64,000 bases of DNA, from contig BCHH01000001.1 in assembly GCA_001599595.1 (NCBI GenBank), forward strand, positions 4,965,818-5,029,817. The letters are read 5' to 3'. The notes below the pieces were generated by a model. It had not been told where the DNA came from and searched no databases. It worked only from the letters and a program-made list of their open reading frames with translations. Positions 1 to 11,700 of this stretch are shown piece by piece. Source of the DNA: Beverwykella pulmonaria (taxonomy: Eukaryota > Ascomycota > Dothideomycetes > Pleosporales > Melanommataceae). Both the position numbers and the translations under genes were made by a program. Every line of letters begins with the position of its first letter. Position 1 is the first letter of the stretch.

Positions 1-456
1 GTGGTGAAGATGCTTCAGTATGCGCGGAAGTACTTCAAAACGCCCACCATGGCGCAACTAGGGCCCGTGGAACTGCTTCCAGGCCCTAGTGTTTCAACTG
101 ACACAGAGATAGCCGCTGCGCTCAAGGACATGCTCCTGCAGCCTTCTTTCTTCCACCCATGCTGCACGGCAGCAATGATGCCTCGCGACAAAGGAGGGGT
201 CGTGGGTACGGACTTGCTTGTCTACGGCGTCAAAAATTTGAGCATCGTGGACGCGAGTATCATGCCCCTCATTCCAGGAACGCATCTGTGCGAAACGGTG
301 TATGCGATTGCAGAAAAGGTAAGAGCATTGCTGATGGAGATTATCCGAAACTTTATTTTGTGATATGCAAGCTGTCACGCAGATTTTGGCTAACTTGGTA
401 TGCAGGCTGCGGATATTATCAAGGCACGTTCGCACCACAGGGTATTAGGCACGTGA
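1..456 (+). CDS. GMC oxidoreductase, C-terminal part (gene runs off the left edge)
   Basis: This is the end of an FAD-dependent glucose-methanol-choline oxidoreductase; the FAD-binding N-terminus lies outside the window. The frame is open from base 1 to 318. An 87-bp intron (GTAAGA..GCAG, 319-405) follows, then a 16-codon last exon with stop at 454-456. The signature of the GMC C-terminal domain is clear: HPCCTAAM, with the His in the usual catalytic position, then GGVVGTDLLVYGV, NLSIVDASIMP and a TVYAIAEKAADII tail that is only formed once the intron is removed. Family members oxidise alcohols, sugars or choline; the substrate cannot be told from this part. Confident on family and exon join, not on substrate. 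Confidence 0.85.
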
Positions 457-1319
457 TTCTGGCCCGTGCGGAGGAGTTGCCAAGGAGGATTCGGATGGGC
501 CCGAACAAATCGTCATTTAGGCTGTTTTTCAGTATTCAATCACTTGCGGGAATAATTTCTGAATACCCGGTAGTACGGAACATGAGCGGGGTAATGTCGT
601 TTGTACATTGGAAGAGGCTAGAATAAGATACGTCTAATTTATAAGCGGATTCCTAACAACAATAGGTACCAAAGTCCTTCACCATTCTTCCACCATGCTA
701 AAAACACTACGGCAAGAAACACGTTTATATTTAGACACTTAGCAACGCGGGCTTTGAACAGAAGGAGATCTCTTAGGAGCTATCCAGAGGTTTACGTCGC
801 AGGGCAGGCAATTATTATGGCAAGTAGTGGGCATACAAAAGTGGTAATATATGTAATTTTGTACGTAATTTTGAACAGAATAAGCATTTATTCGTTATCT
901 AAAAACCGTCTGAACAAGCGAGTCCTAAGATTTAATCTAACCGAACTGATGTTCGCCAATCAGTACCTTGGATTGTCATTCGCAATGCGGGAATAAGTCC
1001 TGGGAGGCCTATCTCCCGATGCCGCGCAATCACACATTATGCAGAAAATGTGTAAGAATAAGGTTTTCGGCTGCAAGTATCCTCCATGGCGTAAGCTGTT
1101 TTAGGTTCCCAGATTCGGTTCCTGACTCCGAACTATTTCACCCTGGAGTTCATAATCATGTGCGTCCCAGGTCCCAGGATTCTGGTTTCTTACTTATAAC
1201 AGCAAACGAAGTTCTTGACCAGATATCTGCGTCTCTCGGCATTGCTTGTTATGTTTCCCCACTATTGACTATTGACCCTACAGTGGACGAGGGCATTGAT
1301 GAATGTTTGAGGGTCGAGA
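457..1319. other. Intergenic, no gene recognised
   Basis: About 860 bp, AT-rich around 740-960, between the GMC gene and the SAT4-family gene. Short frames are present but carry no recognisable domain. It should hold the promoter of the downstream gene. Confidence 0.5.
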
Positions 1320-2772
1320 ATGTCGATACCTGACATTACAGAGCTTCTTTTACGTAGACAGGAGGGGAGTCAAACACTGACACTGGTACGTCATTGCCTC
1401 TCTTCCGCTAGAGAGTACGTCCCCTTCCCCCCCAACACACACAAGACTGACAATGATGGTTCCAGCAGGCCGGCCAGGCCCCACCTAACCGCTTTCCCCA
1501 AATACATGGATTCATCGGCGGGTTCTTGCCGCTTGCTACCATTGCTGTGACCCTCCGACTTATATCGCGATGCAAATTCTCTTACATCGGAAAAGACGAC
1601 ATATGTATTGTGATCGCGTACTTCTTGTTTATCGGGCTGATTGTGGCAACGGTGTTTGCAACTAAATATGGGCTGGGGATACACATCTGGGATGTTGATT
1701 ACCCAAAGACCGGCATCAGCATGCAGAAGGTAAGGCTCGGTCTTCAGCCTGGCAGCTGATGGAGCTGACAGCTACAGTGTGGCTTCACTTCGCAAATCCT
1801 ATATCCGGCGAGTCTAGGCTTCACAAAACTTAGTATCCTGTTGTTCCTTTCCCGAGTCATACCATCTACTAGCCGGTGGAAGAAACGCATATGGGCAATT
1901 GCAACATTCGTGGTGTGCCAGGAAACCGCGTTTACCATCACACTCTTCTTGCAATGCCGACCGACGCCGTATTATTGGGACAAGTCGTTGAAGGGGACGT
2001 GTATAAATCAACCCGCTTTCTACTACGTTGATGCCTCGGTAAACATATCCACAGATCTGATGATTCTATCTCTTCCCTGGTTGATCTTCTCCAGTGAGTG
2101 ATCAACCCGCAGAATTTTGAGAGATTCCAGAGGCGCTGAGCATTGACGGAAGAACAGGTCTCCAAGTTCCGAGGAGGAAGAAGTACGTACTGTTGGCAAT
2201 CTGTTCTGTTGGGTGCTTGTGAGAAGTTTCTATCCGCGATGGTAAACTACTCCCTGACGTTTCCTAGTACCCTTGTCACAAGTATAGTCCGCTTGCCGTT
2301 CTTGCATGATCTCAATCAATCATCCGATCCAACGTGTACGTATCTCCTTTCACCTCATGTCATCTCTTCAACAGAATGCTGAAGCCAAGACGTAGGGGGC
2401 GTAACGGATATAGCAACATGGTCCATCGCCGAACTTGGTTCTGCCATCACCACCTCCTGCATTCCAACGACGCGCCCGCTTATCTCGTGGATCTTCCCCA
2501 AGTTCCGACTCACGTCTTCCGGACCATCTCAGGATGAATTAGAAGCGAACCCAACGAATGCGTACGCGCTTGCTTCAATAGGCGGAGGGAAACTAGGGGA
2601 TTTGAAATCGTATACTGAGATTCATGCAGGGAAAGATGGAATCAGAGAGGAGAATAGTGACAGTGAAGAGTACATTCTTAATAGCGATGGGAGGGTAATT
2701 AGGCAGAAGGTGCAGAAGAATGTTAGAAGCGAGATCATGACAATAGATGGGAGGGGGAAGGTCGGGGTTTAA
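1320..2772 (+). CDS. SAT4/rhodopsin-domain family integral membrane protein
   Basis: Predicted 383 residues from six exons: 1320-1385, 1466-1729, 1778-2093, 2158-2218, 2268-2335 and 2396-2772. All five joins preserve frame. The third exon could start at 1772 instead of 1778, which adds two residues. The product has the layout of the fungal SAT4-type family: a short N-terminus, then hydrophobic segments with the hallmark IGKDDICIVIAY after the first loop, GFTKLSILLFLSRV in the third or fourth helix, a Cys-containing loop (QCRPTPYYWD), LMILSLPWLIFS, the basic VPRRKK stretch, and TDIATWSIAELGSA in the last helix. The hydrophilic tail of about 110 residues is probably cytosolic. Roles are mostly unknown; some relatives sit in secondary-metabolite clusters, but none is visible here. 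Confidence 0.8.
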
Positions 2773-2940
2773 GAGGATTTGTTGTGCTCGGCTTGATTGA
2801 TAAAAATCCTAATGAGAGATGTTATGAATGCACGTTGGAGCAGCAACCTAGGAATGAAAGGAAATAAAATGAATAACATAGGAAGCACCTATAAAAGGTT
2901 TAATACCAGAAATTATCATCTGAGTAATAATACTATTATA

Positions 2941-3967
2941 GCGTACTCCACAAGCGAGTGAGCGTGTTAAGGCCGGGGATCCTGTCCTGCGCTAGGCGAT
3001 GGTGTACCGGTCAAACGCTCACCAATCGCCGATGGAAGCCTCTCGCAACCGCCATTCGCACCATTATCCTCTACAAACACCAATATGCCACCAACCACTT
3101 CTTCGTCAGCAAGATCGAATCATTCACCACTCAGAGCACCCTTTGGGCCGCAGGGTGGCGGCGGAGAAATCGGGGTACGCACCTCTACGCATATGCCGCC
3201 AATCATAAGTTCGACCAAGTGCCTCGCAAATCGATATACAGTCATGGGAAATATGATGATGTAGGTTCGAAATGATGGCCTCAATACTCAACCAGCCGGT
3301 GGTGGGCGCCCGTTGCCTACCGTAAGAAACGGAGGGACAGGATTATCGTATCAGCCTACAAATATCGGCCCAGGCAGAGGTACACTAATGTAGCACAGAA
3401 CCAGAACATGCCTTCTAGAAATATACCCACGCCTACTGTCACCACCACTTTAGCCGCAGAACGTCTGCAAGTTCGAGATGGCTTACCTTCGGTCGCTCTA
3501 GGCCCTCAAAGCACGAACCTGTCTCGCACTGTCGCCACCACCAATACTTCCATTAATAACAACGACAAGAGTCACCTCAAGAACAACGTGCGCAACGGAA
3601 GAAACGCAATGACAGTGAGTAAGCGCCCTAGAACTGGTGCAAGTACGGTTTCCTCATCCCGGCGCCACCACACCCGTTGTCAATGACGACGAAGACGGAT
3701 ACCAAGATATCTCTCAAGTACGCACTCCTCCTGGCCGTCAACCTTCTACCCGTAAACGCTCACCCTACACGCGGCTACTTCCTCCCCACTTCAGGCGTCG
3801 CTAGCAAACCGGACTACGCGGTACTGCATTCCACCACAGCTTCAGGTGAAGCAAATGGGAAGGAGTACGTCGAGTCGATGCAAGTCTATGTTATTGGAGA
3901 GATTTCGGAACTGGAGTGTGACAGAAGGGCAGGTAGAGTGTTCAAGGTGACGATTGAGGGGGAGTAG
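2941..3967 (+). other. Unresolved low-complexity coding-like region, possibly a degraded gene
   Basis: Several short overlapping frames read as Ser/Thr/Pro/Gln-rich protein, switching frame at about 3260, 3400 and 3620. One runs from an ATG at 3408 and passes into a possible GTGAGT donor at 3616; another covers 3677-3967 with a more ordered end. No domain was recognised. It may be a disordered fungal protein with unplaced introns or a broken gene. I cannot give a model I trust. Confidence 0.25.
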
Positions 3968-4282
3968 AGGAAGATACGGAGATGGGCGTCCAGGAGAGTG
4001 CGTGACGCGAGTGAGACGTGAAAGGGATATTTCGAATACCTCTTCCTTCGTCTTTGCATCCTAAAATATACTACGTAATTGTTATAGTTATGATATTGAC
4101 ACTATACTTTGTGACGAATATGTAGCGCACAACTGTGATTGAATAACAGCCACAAGCAGAGACTGTTTTCGGAAACGCGATATGAAAACGCCCCACAAAG
4201 CTATTGTATTCCCCAACACCATTTTTTGTCCTAAACCTTCTTATACAACACCTGGAAAGTGGCTCTGTTGCCATGCTCGTAT
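3968..4282. other. Intergenic, convergent 3' region
   Basis: About 315 bp between the unresolved region and the stop of the minus-strand adenylyltransferase-like gene. AT-rich near 4050-4130; nothing else seen. Confidence 0.5.
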
Positions 4283-5624
4283 TCATATAAGCTCTCCTTT
4301 CATGTTCAAACATGAGATCGACCCCCTTCGTTTCGAACACGATTCCTTGCTAGAAGGATCTTCCTTTAAAGTCTTCTTCAAAAAAATCAAGTCGTCTTGC
4401 GTTATAGGAGTTGAACAAATCCGTTTCCAGTTGGAATTTTCCCAGTCCTTGCGCGGACGCCACTTTTCGTCCAGCCCAAGAATGGCCATCAGTACGTTAG
4501 GACTAATAACCAGATCCTTAACTTTGTCGAAGAATTCCTCTTTTGAGCATTCGGCGAAGATCTGGCGTATCGAGGTTGAGCTGATGAGAGTACGGTTTTC
4601 GTCTTGGGGGTACTTTCGTCCGCTTGGCATGAATATGAGGAAGTTTTCGCTGTACTCCTCTCTATCGTATGCTTCGCACACCCAAAAGCTTCCGCCGCCT
4701 TCATGGCATCGTCGTAGAATATGCTTGGTCTCGCCTCCGAAGCACTCGAGATCTAGAAATGACACTTAAGTCTGTCCCTAAAATCGAAGACAAGAGGAAG
4801 TATTTACCATCGATCCGCTCTATCTGGGCATACTGAGAGTACACCTTCTTGAACTTCTGGCAAGGCCAGCAGGACTTTTGACGCAACCAGCAAAGTTCTC
4901 GTGAATCTGAGTTCCCTCGACCGGGCAAGATCTCTCTCCAACATCCAAAGCCTGGTAGCGCCCTCGGAGTGCTTCCAGCTCCCGAGAAGAAGTCCGCAGG
5001 CCTGGTGATGTCGCATGCGATGAGACTGCCGTGGCCCCAGCCTCTTATACTAGAGCCGTTTGCCTTTGTGAGATGATCCGAGCCGCCTAGAGCAACGAAT
5101 TCGATCCGATAACCGTCATCCCAGGCAAGATCACGGAGGCGGTTGATGAACCCGCTAACTCGATATCGATCGCCTGGGAAAACCCAACTCCAACGTCCGA
5201 GCAGACTATCTTGCCAAAGTTGCGTGCTCTGTTCTCTCGTCAACTTGAAAGCCTTATCGCCCTCTCCAGCATACTTCTTGCTACTGCTTCCACCCACAGG
5301 TACGATCATGGCGGCCATCGTTTTCGAGTCGGTGTTGAAGTACGCATGGCAGAGTAGCTCTCGGTGCGCTCGATGGGGCGGGTTGAAGCACCCGGCAAAG
5401 ATGATAATGCGGTTCGGGCGGTCCTTGTATAGAGTTGGTGGTGTGAAGTGCGATTCTTGACTGAATATTCGAGTGGACCTTCTGCCATCGGTGTACCGCT
5501 TGAAGGGCCGCTCGTATAAGTCACCTCCAGCTAACAGGATATATTCCTCGAGAGCTGCAGAGCTAAGGCCCTCACTTTTGCCGGTAGGTGTGCTGGTGAA
5601 CTCGATATCGCTGGAGTCCATCAT
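4283..5624 (-). CDS. Nicotinamide mononucleotide adenylyltransferase-like protein
   Basis: Predicted 432 residues from two exons (5624-4808 and 4764-4283) with a 43-bp intron (GTAAAT..TTAAG). The nucleotidyltransferase fold of the HxGH type is indicated by GCFNPPHRAHRELL (residues about 77-90; the GxFxPxHxxH phosphate-binding loop) and by ISSTSIRQIF in the second exon, the counterpart of the ISSTxxR motif of NMN/NaMN adenylyltransferases. Between them is a long insert with ALGGSDHL and WREILPGRGNS. The length exceeds canonical NMNATs (about 280-400), as in a group of fungal paralogues whose substrate is not established. Likely cytosolic or nuclear. The family call rests on both motifs; NMN as substrate is inference. 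Confidence 0.75.
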
Positions 5625-6993
5625 GTCCTGTGATTAAGCGTTAGCAAAGTACTCGCAGTGATTCTCGCGCACTGCGATGCGTAAGATACTAGAGAAGTAA
5701 ACAAATCATGATGTGTTTTGGAATAGACAAACCTTTTGGTCCAAGTCTCTTCACTTGGTGGTGGCGTTTTCTACCAACACGCCGTCGGGCGCTTTCACTC
5801 CACAAACCACTGTGTGAAATAGCATTTGTCCGCACACGTGAGGACGTTAAATAATCCTGTACCATGGTTGGTACCTAGCCACGGGACAGTAATTGGTCAC
5901 TGCCTGGAGACATTATGTAAGCCCGGCACGCTACAAGTCATATGGATATACCACTAACTATTCAATCCGCTGCACCATATGAGAACACACCAGATACACC
6001 ATCATACCCCCTCATCACAGTCGATCTTACACATGATCAACATACACTTTGACCTCACAATGCGTCTTGTTATTCGCCATGAGGTATCCATGGTGTACTT
6101 GTAGTTTCTAGCGTGCTGTATATGCCTCGCGCTGCACATTGCTACCATGGTTTTGAGTCTGCGTAAAAATGGAAAAGATTAAAGAGAGTACCGAAATCAT
6201 CCATTTAAGAAACAAAGCAGAGGTTGAAATATGTGGCCAATCAAAAAGGAAACTGGGGTTTGCCATATCACGTGATTCAAACCCTTCCCCCGATCACAAG
6301 AGGTCCCCATGAGCGGGTTTGCGGTAGCTCACGCTACAAACCCGCTTATGAGGGCCTCTTGTGCTAGTATTAAATCCCCACGGATTGCCCCCTGCAGATC
6401 GGATCGCTGGTGCGTTTTGCTTAGCGAGATGTCAATCTGAAACTTCGCAGGAAAGGGGCCTGTGCCAGTTAACTGCACCGGACCTCGTCCTCCAGATCGT
6501 ACAGCCACCATTAAGTCTAAGAGCCATGTCGTTCCTATTGCCCAGTTGCAGGCCTCGCACACCTCGATTGAAGCTGAGCCCTCCAAACCTTGCGCGGCAA
6601 TCACGACGCGCCAACACATCGTATTTCCCACTTCGGGCTCAACCTAACCGCCATGTCTCGGACGCCAAGGGCTCCAAGACTGCCCGTAGATTCAATCCAG
6701 CGTGCCGTCACATCGTACCGGGTACGATTGGATTCGTTTGCCGGCACAGCTGTCATCTCCTTGTCGGTGCTCCCTTGGCAGTCTCTTATTACCTTCAACA
6801 GGACGCGCCACATAGAGTCAATTGGAGTCTAGAACGAGAATCAGGACATGGGACAGATCAAGGCACGCGACAGCTGAGAGATATGAGGGCGGGCTGCCGC
6901 TGAGGTTGGCGGTGGTTTTTTTTTTTTTTCGCTCGCTCACATCTTTTCCTTCACGGTTTCTCCACATTCTCTTCAACTGCTTATATTTACGCG
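5625..6993. other. Intergenic, divergent promoter region
   Basis: About 1.37 kb between the divergent adenylyltransferase-like and bestrophin genes. It holds a 66-bp foldback repeat at 6296-6361 and a poly(T) run at about 6916-6929, some 65 bp before the bestrophin start. CACGTG occurs at about 6269. No gene recognised. Confidence 0.5.
6296..6361. repeat. Imperfect inverted repeat (foldback)
   Basis: The left arm (6296-6325) starts ACAAGAGGTCCCCATGAGCG. The right arm (6333-6361) is its near-complement, containing AAACCCGCTTATG and ending CCTCTTGT. Stems pair over about 28 bp with a few transition mismatches, leaving a very short loop. In RNA the mismatches would be G-U pairs. It could be a cruciform-forming promoter element or the remnant of a miniature transposon; no target-site duplication is obvious. 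Confidence 0.7.
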
Positions 6994-8524
6994 ATGGCGG
7001 AAAAAGTACAGCCCGCAGCGAGCGTGTCCAACGGCCACAATGCTCCGGCACCAGCCCAGCAAGTCAAGAGGGCGAAGACGGAGGTGGACGACGACACCGA
7101 TCTCGACGACTACTTTGTACGCGTCTCTCAATTGTCTAATTACTCCGTAACCTCAATGGAAGCAATGCTTTCTAACTGAACCTCAGGTTGGACCCCGTGA
7201 TCTCGACCACCACTCCAAATGGCCCGTCTTCCTGCAACTGCACGGCAGCATCACGCCAGAGATGGTGCTGCCTCTCTTATTCGTCGCTGGCTGGTCAACC
7301 TTAATCACATGCATTTCCAAATTTGTGCATGACCGTCAGTCTATATCTTTCCCTAACGTCCATTGACCACCCCCCAGCTCACACGTTTCACGCAGTCGGC
7401 ATCAACCAGCTCCTCCTCACAGTCCTCGGTTTCGTCGTCGGTCTGGCGCTCAGCTTCCGCAGCTCCACGGCATATGAACGATATGGTGAAGGCCGCAAAT
7501 ACTGGGCGCAGCTGACTCTCGCATCACAAAATTTGGCAAGACTCATCTGGATCCATGCCGACGAGCGCGAGGGCGAGTTTAACAAGAAAGATCTGCTTGC
7601 CAAGATCAGCTGCCTGAATCTCATTGTCGCCTTCTCTGTTGCGCTCAAGCACAAGCTGCGATTCGAGCCGTACACCCATTATGATGACATCAAGCATCTC
7701 GTTGGCCACCTCGACACATACGCAAAGGCCGCTGATCAGCCGGATGCCAACAAGAAGCAATCCATCTGGAAGACCACCGGCCAGTTCCTCGGACTGCCCA
7801 TGGCTGAGTCCAACCCCCGGAAATATATCAAGAGGTCGCACAAGCCACTTGGAAACCTGCCCCTAGAGATCTTGAACCATCTGTCTGCGTACATGAAGAC
7901 TATCTACAACAACGGCACTTTCAGTGTCTCAATTTATCAAACGCAGTCCCTGAACGCGATTTCCACCATGAATGATGTGCTCACCGGCACGGATCGTATC
8001 CTCAACACCCCACTACCCATTGCCTACTCGATTGCCATTTCCCAGATCACTTGGGTGTACATCCTTCTCCTTCCCTTCCAGCTCTTCAAGTCCCTAGGCT
8101 GGGTGACGGTGCGTTTTCTCCAATCCCCAGCCCTTGCTCAACCCATGCTAATTTCAGCCCCTAGATCCCCGCCTCCATGTTCGCAGCCTACATCATTCTA
8201 GGTATCGCCCTCATTGGCCGCGAAATTGAAAATCCTTTCGGCGACGACGTCAATGATCTCCCCCTGGACGCTTTCTGCCTCCAAATCCAGCGCGACATCG
8301 ACATCATCCTCTCCAAGCCGGCTCCTAAGCTCGATGACTTCATTTTGAACGATCATAATATGTTGTTGCACCCGCTGAGCCATATGGGAGCTACGGGATG
8401 GGAGGGAAAGAGCGTGGACCAGATTCGAGAGGTGTTGAGGGCAAAGCCAGATTTGGCAATTCGCCAGGATGAGAGTGTGCATGTCAAGGCGGTCCAGGCG
8501 AGCGTCGGGGAAAGTGCGGTATGA
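6994..8524 (+). CDS. Bestrophin-family (UPF0187) anion channel
   Basis: Predicted 453 residues from four exons: 6994-7116, 7187-7334, 7378-8108, 8165-8524. The introns are 70, 43 and 56 bp with good GT..AG ends. The protein matches the fungal/bacterial bestrophin family: an acidic N-terminal region, GPRDLDHHSKWPVFLQLHGS before the first hydrophobic segment, then INQLLLTVLGFVVGLALSFRSSTAYERYGEGRKYW across the pore-lining region, a cytosolic helical part, ITWVYILLLPFQL, and AAYIILGIALIGREIENPFGDDVNDLP near the end, the family hallmark. Members form pentameric anion channels, in fungi probably in the plasma or organelle membrane. The start is the ATG closest after the poly(T) promoter tract. Complete, no damage seen. 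Confidence 0.88.
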
Positions 8525-8785
8525 TGGTTAGAGGCCCGGGGGGGGGTGAAGGGATGATATACCTGAGGGAGGAACAGGGGCGGTAGGATAATTGTAATCA
8601 TATTCATTATACTTTTTGCGAATTGGCCATGGTGATATGATTGTTATACACGGGAGAAGCACTTATACCAGAATTGTGAACTTTTTTCCACTAAGACAGC
8701 TGTTGTATTTGCGCCGTCCATGGGCCTTGTCTGTATATTTCTGTCAACCGCCATCCCTAGGGTTCGAGTCAAGGGGAACAAAACC

Positions 8786-10290
8786 CTAGTGCGCGTACAT
8801 TCCCCCTGCCCGTTCTCCTAGCACTTCAAGCAATCTCTCCAAATCCCACTCCCCCTCCCACCCTTGCCCCAAGAACCCCATCCCCCCAAGCAATTCCAGG
8901 GCCTGATCCGCCCACTCCTCGGCCATCTCCTTATCCCTAGCCTGCAAATTCATCCGCGCCAGATTCGCATATTGATCTGTTAGCAACGAAGTCAGGTCCT
9001 CGTCTTTCATGTGCTGCGCAATTTGTTCGGCGTGCTTGATGGCGGCGTTCCATTTTCCGGCGCGCCAGAGCTCTTGGATGTGCTGTTCTGCGCCCGCGAT
9101 GGCCTCGCGGCGGGCATCAGATGCGGATTTTTCGGTCGGAGGGAGCGAGCATAAGGAGCAGGTACATGTGAAGCCCCAGCGCTTAAGGCCTTCGACGCGC
9201 TCGGCGGAGGGAAGACCGAGGAGGAGATCTGAGGTCGAGTTAGTGCTGCAGACGGGGAAGGCAAAAGAAGGAGACGTATATGGACTAGGGGAGGGGGGAA
9301 AGGAGAAACGCACAAGAAATGGTTATTTCCTCTCCGGGCTGAATGTCACGGAACGCTTTGATGGCTATGGAGATGCCGGCTTGGGAGAAGAGAACGAACG
9401 CGCTGGGTTTCTGTTAGCGGATACAACCTTTGAGGTTGGTCCGGAAGCTTCTTTAGCAGACTGACTTACTTAGGGTTACAGGCGTGGTTGATCCGCTACA
9501 CAGTCTTTCGTTAGCACACCCCTTCTCCCATCTCACCCCTTGCTCGCCCCAAACTTACAGAAACAAGCGGAAACAAACCCCTGAAACTCTCCCCCGCAAC
9601 AGTGGTCCCAAATGCATTCGTAACCATAACATCCTCTTCCGCTTTTCCCGTCCTATCTTCCGTCTCGCCCTCTTCATCTCGTCCACCACTGTGTTTCCCG
9701 CTCAACCCCATCACCGACTCCGGCCTCTTCAGTCTCTTCACCGCCTCCCTCAATACCTCCAGATTCTCGCTCTGACCCAACTTCTTCTCGATTGACAAGT
9801 CTGTGACTACACTCGCCTGGTCTACCATGAACGTCTCATATTGCTTTATCAGCCGCGTGGCGACAACACCCTTCCCCTTCCCAGGGATGTCATCGACAAT
9901 CTCGTATGGCGGCGCGTTGTAGTACAGATGCTCGGCCTGATCCTGTGTCAAGAAGTGACTGAGCGGATCTTCATCCAAATACTCCGCAGCTTTGGCAGCA
10001 ACTTTGGGTGTTGTGACGAGAGAGATTCCGTTTGCGCCCGTAGTGTTGGACGTGTACACGCAGTATTTCGGGGTTGAAATGGTGCAGTAGGGTTTGTGGC
10101 TCCATGGCGTGTGCGGGTTGTATTTGGGAGGAGAAGAAGCCGAGGCAAAGTGCTGGTGCTCTGGGGCGAGGAGCAGCTCGTCGATGGAGACGGAGCCGAT
10201 GGCTGCGATGGTGGGGCGGAGGGATGAAGTTATGATTAGGAAGGAGATGGGGAGGGAGAAATGGAGAGGAAGGGGGTTGGAGGAAGGCAT
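8786..10290 (-). CDS. SET-domain protein (SMYD-like layout)
   Basis: Predicted 436 residues from four exons: 10290-9559, 9495-9470, 9402-9310, 9245-8786. The second exon is only 26 bp and encodes RINHACNPN, the core SET motif. The third gives AFVLFSQAGISIAIKAFRDIQPGEEITIS, the fourth a post-SET-like WGFTCTCSLC with clustered cysteines. SET begins near residue 125 (YEIVDDIPGKGKGVVAT), and a helical repeat-like tail follows. The SET fold transfers methyl groups from S-adenosylmethionine to lysines. Unusually, the N-terminus is hydrophobic (SLPISFLIITSS) and looks like a signal peptide, as in a class of fungal SET proteins of unknown target. The third donor (GTTTCT at 9309) is weak and was chosen because it alone keeps frame. 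Confidence 0.78.
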
Positions 10291-10986
10291 GATGTAAATT
10301 GCATCCAGAGAGCTTCACCACGACGTGGAGTGGTGATGAGAAGACACTGATTTACTAACAACTGTGCGATGCAAGGTGTGGTGATGTTGTTTGTTCGTGG
10401 AGTGCATCGTGTCATCGTGCATGCACATTACCCGGAGATTAATAGCAATGCTTTAGACTAAATAAAAAAATGTTGCTGGAGATAATTTTGAAAAAGTCGT
10501 TTTCGCGAGGCCGACGAATAAGATGCGCAGGAGATCCGCCACGCTTAGAGACAACAGGTGTCGAAAGTGAGTGCCGAAAAACGGTATTTGATGCCATCTG
10601 GCCTTTGATACATGTGCAACCAAGGGTAGAAATATCCAGGAGGTCATCCTGTTAGACACCACAGGACGTAGTGAAACGTCCTGTACATTGACTGAGGACG
10701 CAAAACTGCTAACCAAGTGCTTGCTGAGTGGTAACATACCGCAGCAGTGGGAGTATATATCAGAAAGCTCGACCAAGCGAGCAGGACTTGGTGCGGAAAG
10801 TACTTTTGCATAGTATGCGTATCATTTTGCGTATGATTCTGGGAAATACCTTTGGCCTCGTTTTGGTCGCCTGGAACCCAATTCCGTCTCCTGAAGCCGA
10901 GGAACCCACGATGGGCAAGAATACCACGCACGACCCTCTCCCCTCGATACATCTAACCTGCACACGGTCAACCCCAGCCCCTTACC
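10291..10986. other. Intergenic
   Basis: About 700 bp upstream of the SET gene and downstream of the RidA-family gene. Contains only short unconvincing frames. Confidence 0.5.
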
Positions 10987-11700
10987 TCACAGCTTAGCCG
11001 TCTCACCGTTGAACGCAATGCACTCGATTTCCACGGGTACACCCTTGGGCAATTGCTTGACGGCGACACAGCTCCTTGCGGGCTTGTGGGCAAAGAACTG
11101 CTCGTACACGCCGTTCATCTCCGCAAAGTTGGCCATGTCGTCGAGGAAGACATTGACCTTGACCACGCGCGTGATGTCGGACCCGGCTTCCTTGAGGATG
11201 GCGATGATGTTGTTGCAGCACGAGGCGGTTTTGTCGGCGATGCTGCCCTCGATCAGGTTGCCGGCCTTGTCGGCGGGGATCTGGCCAGAGACGTAGATTT
11301 GGGCGCCTGCGATGATGGCTTGGGTCTGGCGCCATCCGCGTTAGTCCTTTCCCCCCGAACGTGCATAGCTCGGGTGGGCGACAGAGGGGGGAGAGTGTGC
11401 TCTGCTTCCAGAGCAGACCAGCCATGGTGCAAAGTGAGGACGTACGTAGGGTCCGGCAGCTACACGACAACTCAAATCAGCATTCCATCACTGCCCACAC
11501 GCCACCAACAGCGAGGCCTGCTTACGGGGACACGCATCAGCAGTGAAGACCTTCTTGATGTCAGACATGTTGCACGACTGCGAGAGCGGGGCGAACCGTA
11601 AGCGAGGTCGGAAATGGGGCCCGTGGTGAGGGAAGGTGAGGCGTGGGATCGGAGACGCGAGGTGTGAGAGAGGACGCAGCAATTGGGGTGTGCGGTGCAT
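10987..11700 (-). CDS. RidA/YER057c/UK114-family enamine deaminase
   Basis: Three exons: 11700-11526, 11459-11446 (14 bp) and 11325-10987. The RidA core starts at MSDIKKVF (ATG at 11568) and continues with PAGPYTQAIIAGAQIYVSGQIP, CCNNIIAILKEAGSD, VVKVNVFLDDMANFAEMNGVYEQFF, ARSCVAVKQLPKGVPVEIECIA, the full small-trimer fold, 131 residues. The family hydrolyses reactive enamine/imine intermediates made by PLP enzymes such as threonine dehydratase; yeast has mitochondrial Mmf1 and cytosolic Hmf1. The frame stays open upstream to an ATG at 11700, adding 44 residues rich in Arg, Pro, His and Ser with no acidic residue, which looks like a mitochondrial presequence. Initiation at 11700 would give a 175-residue mitochondrial form and at 11568 a cytosolic one. 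Dual use is inference. Confidence 0.85.
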
